Of a stretch of DNA of 64,000 nucleotides, positions 60,336 to 64,000 are shown one piece after another. The notes below the pieces were generated by a model. That model did not search any database, was not told the origin of the DNA, and worked only from the letters and a program-made list of their open reading frames with translations. The position numbers were made by a program, and so were the translations under genes. Source of the DNA: Vulcanisaeta distributa JCM 11216 (lineage in GTDB: Archaea > Thermoproteota > Thermoprotei > Thermoproteales > Thermocladiaceae); the NCBI RefSeq assembly GCF_001315985.1, contig NZ_BBBI01000008.1, positions 36,737 through 100,736 of the forward strand. Reading direction: 5' to 3'. Position 1 is the stretch's first letter. Every line of letters starts with the position of its first letter.

Positions 60336-60366
60336 TAAGTGGTGTAGAGCGCCTCCACACCACTTA
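60336..60366. repeat. 10-bp perfect inverted repeat (hairpin or site)
   Basis: TAAGTGGTGT at 60336-60345 pairs exactly with ACACCACTTA at 60357-60366 around an 11-nt loop. It lies between the truncated AT-rich gene and the 3' end of the gene at 60410. It could be a transcription-related hairpin or a recombination (att-like) site at the border between AT-rich and normal DNA. Confidence 0.4.
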
Positions 60367-60409
60367 GTGCGTTGGTTGTTTAGCTTAGATCGGTATGGAG
60401 GGGGGGCAC

Positions 60410-61189
60410 TCACTTGCCTTGGCTCGCCCCCCCAAGCCCAGTCTCCCTCAGCTCCCTTAGTAGTTCCACTGCTTGTTCCTCGCCCACGTCCCTCAGCAAC
60501 TCCCTCGTCCTCTCAATACCCAGTGCCTTGGCTATTACACCGGCTATTGCGGCCTTGATTAGGCTCCTCCTATACACCTGCCTACCCAATGCCCTAGCCA
60601 ACGCACTCAACTCCTGATACTCAGAGTAAACATCATCAACACTGACCACGTCACTGAGGAACCAGCGGTTGAGCATTGTAATTACCTGGGCCCTAACAAC
60701 CGCGTTTGGACCTAGGGACTGGCTGAAGACGCCCTCGAAGGCATCCTCAACGAGCCTCCTAAGCCCAGGTCCATACTCATCGCACTCGGGGGGGTCCAAT
60801 ACGCAGTCAAGAACCTAACGGCGACCGAAGGCTTAACACCAAGCCCCCAGCAGTTTCTCAGCCAAGGCCTCACACTGACTCCCACGGCATTGAATACCGT
60901 GCCTACCAAGCACGCCCACTATGGCCTCAGCCAAACTCCTCACAAGCCTCAACCTAGCCTCAACACCATCCCCCCCAACACCAACAACCATGTCAGCCCC
61001 CCCAAACCTCCTAACCAACTCGGCTATTTGAGATTTGGGTGAAACTTTCGGCCTTGTATTTATTTGTGTATTATCCCTGGCCCTTGGGTCTGTCTTGACT
61101 GGCCTCTCCTCGGTGCCTTCGATTACGTAATCCCTAAGCACAAGTCCGCTGAGGGCATCCACTGGGAACCCATCATCATTAACAACCAC
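60410..61189 (-). CDS. Unidentified helical protein, frame-disrupted
   Basis: GTG/ATG 61189 gives 'VVNDDGFPVDALSGLVLRDY', a charged linker, then helices 'KSQIAELVRRFGGADMVVGV', 'RLVRSLAEAIVGVLGRHGIQ', 'CRGSQCEALAEKLLG'. Frame changes at about 60847 (G5 on this strand; four gives LLGLGVKPSVAVRFLTAY) and at C7 near 60795 lead to 'ECDEYGPGLRRLVEDAFEGV' and a helical C-terminus ending GASQGK. About 260 residues. It is next to and on the same strand as the RadA-like gene, and may work with it. No family is recognised. Confidence 0.5.
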
Positions 61190-61346
61190 AAAGCCCCCTC
61201 AGCCCAACATCACCGGCTTGACTCATTTAACCACTAACCCCCCACTGGACCTAATAAGGCACTGATTTTCATCAATTAATAATTATAAATTGTTGAAAAT
61301 CGGCAAAGTCAATACGTTGAGTTAATCAATCCATTCAATCCCAAGC

Positions 61347-62341
61347 TCAATGCAGACCATCATCACCTATTGAGTACTTGACCTCGAAGCCCGGGGCCAG
61401 GCCTGGTACGTCCAGCGCCTTCATTACCCCCCCCTCGCCCTTGCTCTTACTAGCCCTCGTCATTAGCCACCTCGCGTTCACTGTGTGGGCTAGCACATTG
61501 CCTCCAACCGGCATCTTAACCTCTATGTACCCCCCCGTTGGGCTGGTCATGACCTGGTTAGTGTAAACAACCAAAACACCCAACCTAATGGTTAGGCGTC
61601 TAAGCCAGTCGAGTACGTAGTGTAGGCGTTGCTGCCTCTCGGCCAACTTCTCCCTACCACGGAACTGAGCCCTGTATAGGGCTGTGATGGAATCGACAAT
61701 GACTACCCTGGCGTTGTTGTTTATGACTAGGTCTGTGAGCCTAAGCTTAATGAAGTCCTCTAGGTCATCAACCGTGGCTGGGTTAAAGACGAGTAGGTAG
61801 TCATTGATTGCCTGGTCGTAATCAACGTTGAACCTACTGCACATGTTCCTGAGTAACTGACTCGATAGGTACTGGTCAATCGTCTTCTCAGTGTCTATGT
61901 AAACCACCCTAAAGCCGAACTGCGAAATGCTGGCAATCGCCACCTGCAGGGCCATTATCGTCTTCCCAGCACCAAACTCACCGGCGAATTCATGACTCGC
62001 GCCGAAGCGTAGACCACCAATGGCTTGGTCCAAGCCCTCGACGCCAGTCCCCCCCAGTACCGGCATTTTGCTGATTGCCTCAATCCTCTCCCTAGCCGAG
62101 ACTGCGGATGGGGACTCGGCCAGCAACTCCCTAGCAGTGTTGATTAATCGCCTAGGCAAATCGGTGTCAGGACTGCCAAGCAACTCCTGAAGCTCCTCAG
62201 CATTGAACAGTAGAATGTGCCTAAGCTCCTAACGCCGACATTGATTAACCTATCAACAGTCTGCCTACTAAAGCCGAGCTCAACTAATCTCTCGATTTCA
62301 TTACCACCCTCACCCACTGACTCCCTCCTTTTCCCAGGCAC
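61347..62341 (-). CDS. RadA-like recombinase paralog, frame-disrupted
   Basis: The N-terminal helix-hairpin-helix part is 'IERLVELGFSRQTVDRLINV', joined after a frame change near 62225 to 'HILLFNAEELQELLG'. The core has Walker A 'GEFGAGKTIMALQVAIA' (RadA has GEFGSGKTQ), 'RVVYIDTEKTI', Walker B 'RVVIVDSITALYRAQFRGRE', 'KLAERQQRLHYVLDWLRRL', 'VVYTNQVMTSPTGGYIEVK' and 'PVGGNVLAHTVNARWLMTRA'. About 330 residues. The conserved layout suggests ATP-dependent filament formation on DNA, while the changes in the P-loop and L2 region suggest a paralog rather than the main RadA. The main copy is not in the window. Confidence 0.75.
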
Positions 62342-62360
62342 GTTATTTATTGTGGCAGGT

Positions 62361-62368
62361 CTTTTAAG
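62361..62368 (+). promoter_or_regulatory. TATA box of the gene at 62390
   Basis: CTTTTAAG is centred about 26 nt upstream of ATG 62390, the spacing of leaderless archaeal promoters. It lies in the 48-bp divergent gap between this gene and the RadA-like gene. Confidence 0.5.
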
Positions 62369-62389
62369 GGGCCTATTTACTCTCTAGTG

Positions 62390-63971
62390 ATGGCTATTGA
62401 GGCTATAGAGCTTGGGTCGCTGGACATAGATGTTAAGGGTAGGGAGGAGGTTACGCTTAGGGAGTTCCGCAGTAGGTTTAGGATACCTCCCTGGCACCCA
62501 TGCCCGTGTGGTGAGGGTGATGTTGGTAGGCTCCTCGATGACTCATACCTAAATAGGCTACTCGACAGTAGGCAGAGGCGTGCACTACTGCCAGTCCTAG
62601 TCATCGGCAATTACGTACTAACGAGCACATGCCTATACAGGGCAGCGGCATCCATGGAACACCCAGCACTGGATAGGGTTAGGGTGATGGTGTGGAGCCT
62701 GGGGGGGGATTACGATGAGTCCGAGAGGTTTGCGGTGATGGCTTTAACCGCCGAGTTATGCCATGTTCATGAGGATAGGGGGGGTGATAGGGACATTAAG
62801 CTGGACTTCGCCAGGGAGCTCATTAAGAACTACGTGATAGACCAGGCAGTGCGTAGCCCAGGTGAGGCGCTCAAGCTAATTGATGAGTTGGGTAGGGGGG
62901 GATTCCACACTACGGAACTCGCCAAGGTATTCAGCAAGTACATAAGAGCCAGCGTACGAACAAGCGAAAATTACATAAGGGCATTGATACTCAATAACGA
63001 CTTCATCAATGAGCTCAGGAATATCGTGGAAAAACTTCTGAGCAATAACGGCGAGAATGTTGGAAGCAATGCAGTTCACGACGAAAACAGTCGTGAGCGC
63101 TTTCGTCGTGACTTCGTGAGCCCTCCCGAAAACGTTGATCATGAAGGCGTGGAACAAGGTTCTGCGGGTGGGGGGTTGGTGATGAGATTACCAAGAGGCT
63201 CAGGGTTCTCAGGATTAGTGGTTTGTTGGGTGGTGATGTTGGTTCCATTGAGTTGAGGGCCTTGTTTAAGCTTGGCATCCGCGACCTAGAGGTGTTGGTG
63301 AGGAGGCTTCAGGAGGTGCCCCCTGAATCCCGCGTTGGCCTTATTAGGAGGGTTGTGGCGTTGATTAATGAGGGTAAGCTTGGTGACGCCAAGCTCCTCA
63401 TCCACACAGGCAATGCGCAGTTCAGTGACTCGGGAGTTGGTAATGTGGCTGAGGGTGTGGCTGACAGCGAGGCTGGGAGTGCGAGGTTGGGCGTGGTGTG
63501 TTGTTTAGGAGGAGTTTCGAGTTTGCTTGTGATGAGGACACGTGCACACACATTAGGGAGTTGTCCGAGGCCTCCAGGGATTGGAGGGTTGACTCCATGG
63601 CCAGGGCATCGATAATGCTAGCCGCAAGGCTCGTTAGCGAGGCCGGTAATGAGGCCCTCTCAGAGGCCCTAAACTCACTGGTTAATCACTTAGGCGATTC
63701 CGAACTGGCGAGGGTGTTGCTGGCCCTGGTTAGGGCTTATGAGGGGGGGGATAGGGCGGTGATCAAGCACCTAGGCAAACTACTGAGTGGTGAGGCCCTA
63801 GGCATACTACGCGCAGTTGGGGGGGGTGACGTGGATGCGTTACTCAATGCCTCTAGGGAGGGCGGTGTGGGTGAGGTTTGTGAGGCAATTCAGTACCTAA
63901 TCGCCGACCTAATGAGGGCGTTGCCGAGGGTGGTTGGGGACTCGGTGAGCGTGAGGGTTAGCTGCGCCTAA
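62390..63971 (+). CDS. Large helical protein divergent from the RadA paralog, frame-disrupted
   Basis: ATG 62390 (a GTG at 62387 is possible) starts MAIEAIELGSLDIDVKGREE. Near the N-terminus is 'PPWHPCPCGEGDVGRLLDD', a compact Cys/His cluster that could bind metal. Helices follow ('LCHVHEDRGGDRDIKLDFAR', 'SENYIRALILNNDFINELRN'). Frame changes at G6 near 63171 (five gives GGVGDEITKRLRVLRISG) and near 63500 join the rest: 'IELRALFKLGIRDLEVLVRR', 'SFEFACDEDTCTHIRELSEA' and a helical end with G7/G8 tracts. About 527 residues. No family is recognised. Divergent pairing with a recombinase suggests a DNA-related role. Confidence 0.5.
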
Positions 63972-64000
63972 CAACCCCCCCTTATTAAGGGTTAATCAAC

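Noticed and set aside
1..64000. CRISPR array
   Set aside because: No regularly spaced 24-37 bp identical repeats seen. The short repeats at 58 kb are imperfect and too short.
1..64000. Programmed ribosomal frameshifting as general explanation for split genes
   Set aside because: Shifts go in different directions by different amounts, and in-frame +3 insertions hit invariant motifs, which frameshifting does not explain.

Overview
The window looks like chromosomal DNA of a hyperthermophilic crenarchaeon, most likely Thermoproteales (Vulcanisaeta/Caldivirga-like). This is inferred from archaeal-type pyrBI-pyrE-pyrD, an archaeal RadA relative, class III signal-peptide pilins, PaREP1 and archaeal-ATPase families, TATA boxes 25-33 nt upstream of leaderless starts, moderate GC and dense overlapping genes. 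I saw no rRNA, CRISPR array or convincing tRNA.

A feature of the sequence itself dominates the reading. G and C tracts of 5-8 bases (most often 7) occur on the order of a hundred times, and many sit exactly where conserved protein motifs need a run of 4 or 5. Where the extra bases total three, the gene gains one Gly or Pro (for example inside the invariant SucD, SAHH and ABC motifs). Where they do not, the frame breaks. Other runs of 4 appear as 3. About 30 genes are therefore split although both halves are intact and conserved. I annotate them as single frame-disrupted genes and regard consensus error in homopolymers as the likeliest cause.

Layout: 0-4.5 kb holds small membrane proteins and a DUF996-type membrane protein. 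4.5-9.5 kb is a thymidylate-synthase-like protein, an M50 protease and the pyrimidine operon pyrB-pyrI-pyrE-pyrD (minus strand). 10-14.3 kb has two secreted proteins and a glucoamylase-like glycosidase. 14.5-21.9 kb has a sugar-ABC ATPase, adenosylhomocysteinase, a membrane-anchored winged-helix regulator, succinyl-CoA synthetase sucC-sucD, another regulator and a NuoI-type ferredoxin. 22-24.3 kb has a pectin-acetylesterase/Notum-like hydrolase and an ACT protein.

24.5-30.3 kb is a type IV pilus locus: three class III pilin-like proteins, an adhesin, two TadC/FlaJ-type platform proteins and a FlaI/TadA ATPase, arranged around a divergent promoter with a perfect inverted repeat. 30.4-34.7 kb follows with an AbrB regulator and a second surface-filament candidate cluster of conventionally secreted, TasA/AbpA-like subunits, one carrying a lectin-like tail. 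35-37 kb encodes a cellulose-synthase-like GT2 with an unusual C-terminal four-helix domain.

37-45.9 kb is accessory: PaREP1, VapBC, half an aspartic protease plus a full one, two tandem archaeal ATPases, a DedA protein, a MobA-like transferase and a decaying gene. 45.9-50 kb has an ornithine-cyclodeaminase family enzyme and an operon of ABC-2 exporter, membrane-anchored ArsR regulator, coiled-coil microprotein and beta-solenoid protein. 50-57 kb has cbiZ with an antisense RuvC-only TnpB at its 3' end, a run of membrane proteins and a phosphoribosyltransferase-DprA fusion. 57-64 kb looks like an island: SWIM and RHH-like proteins, iteron-like repeats, secreted proteins (one very AT-rich), a divergent RadA paralog and two large unknown proteins.
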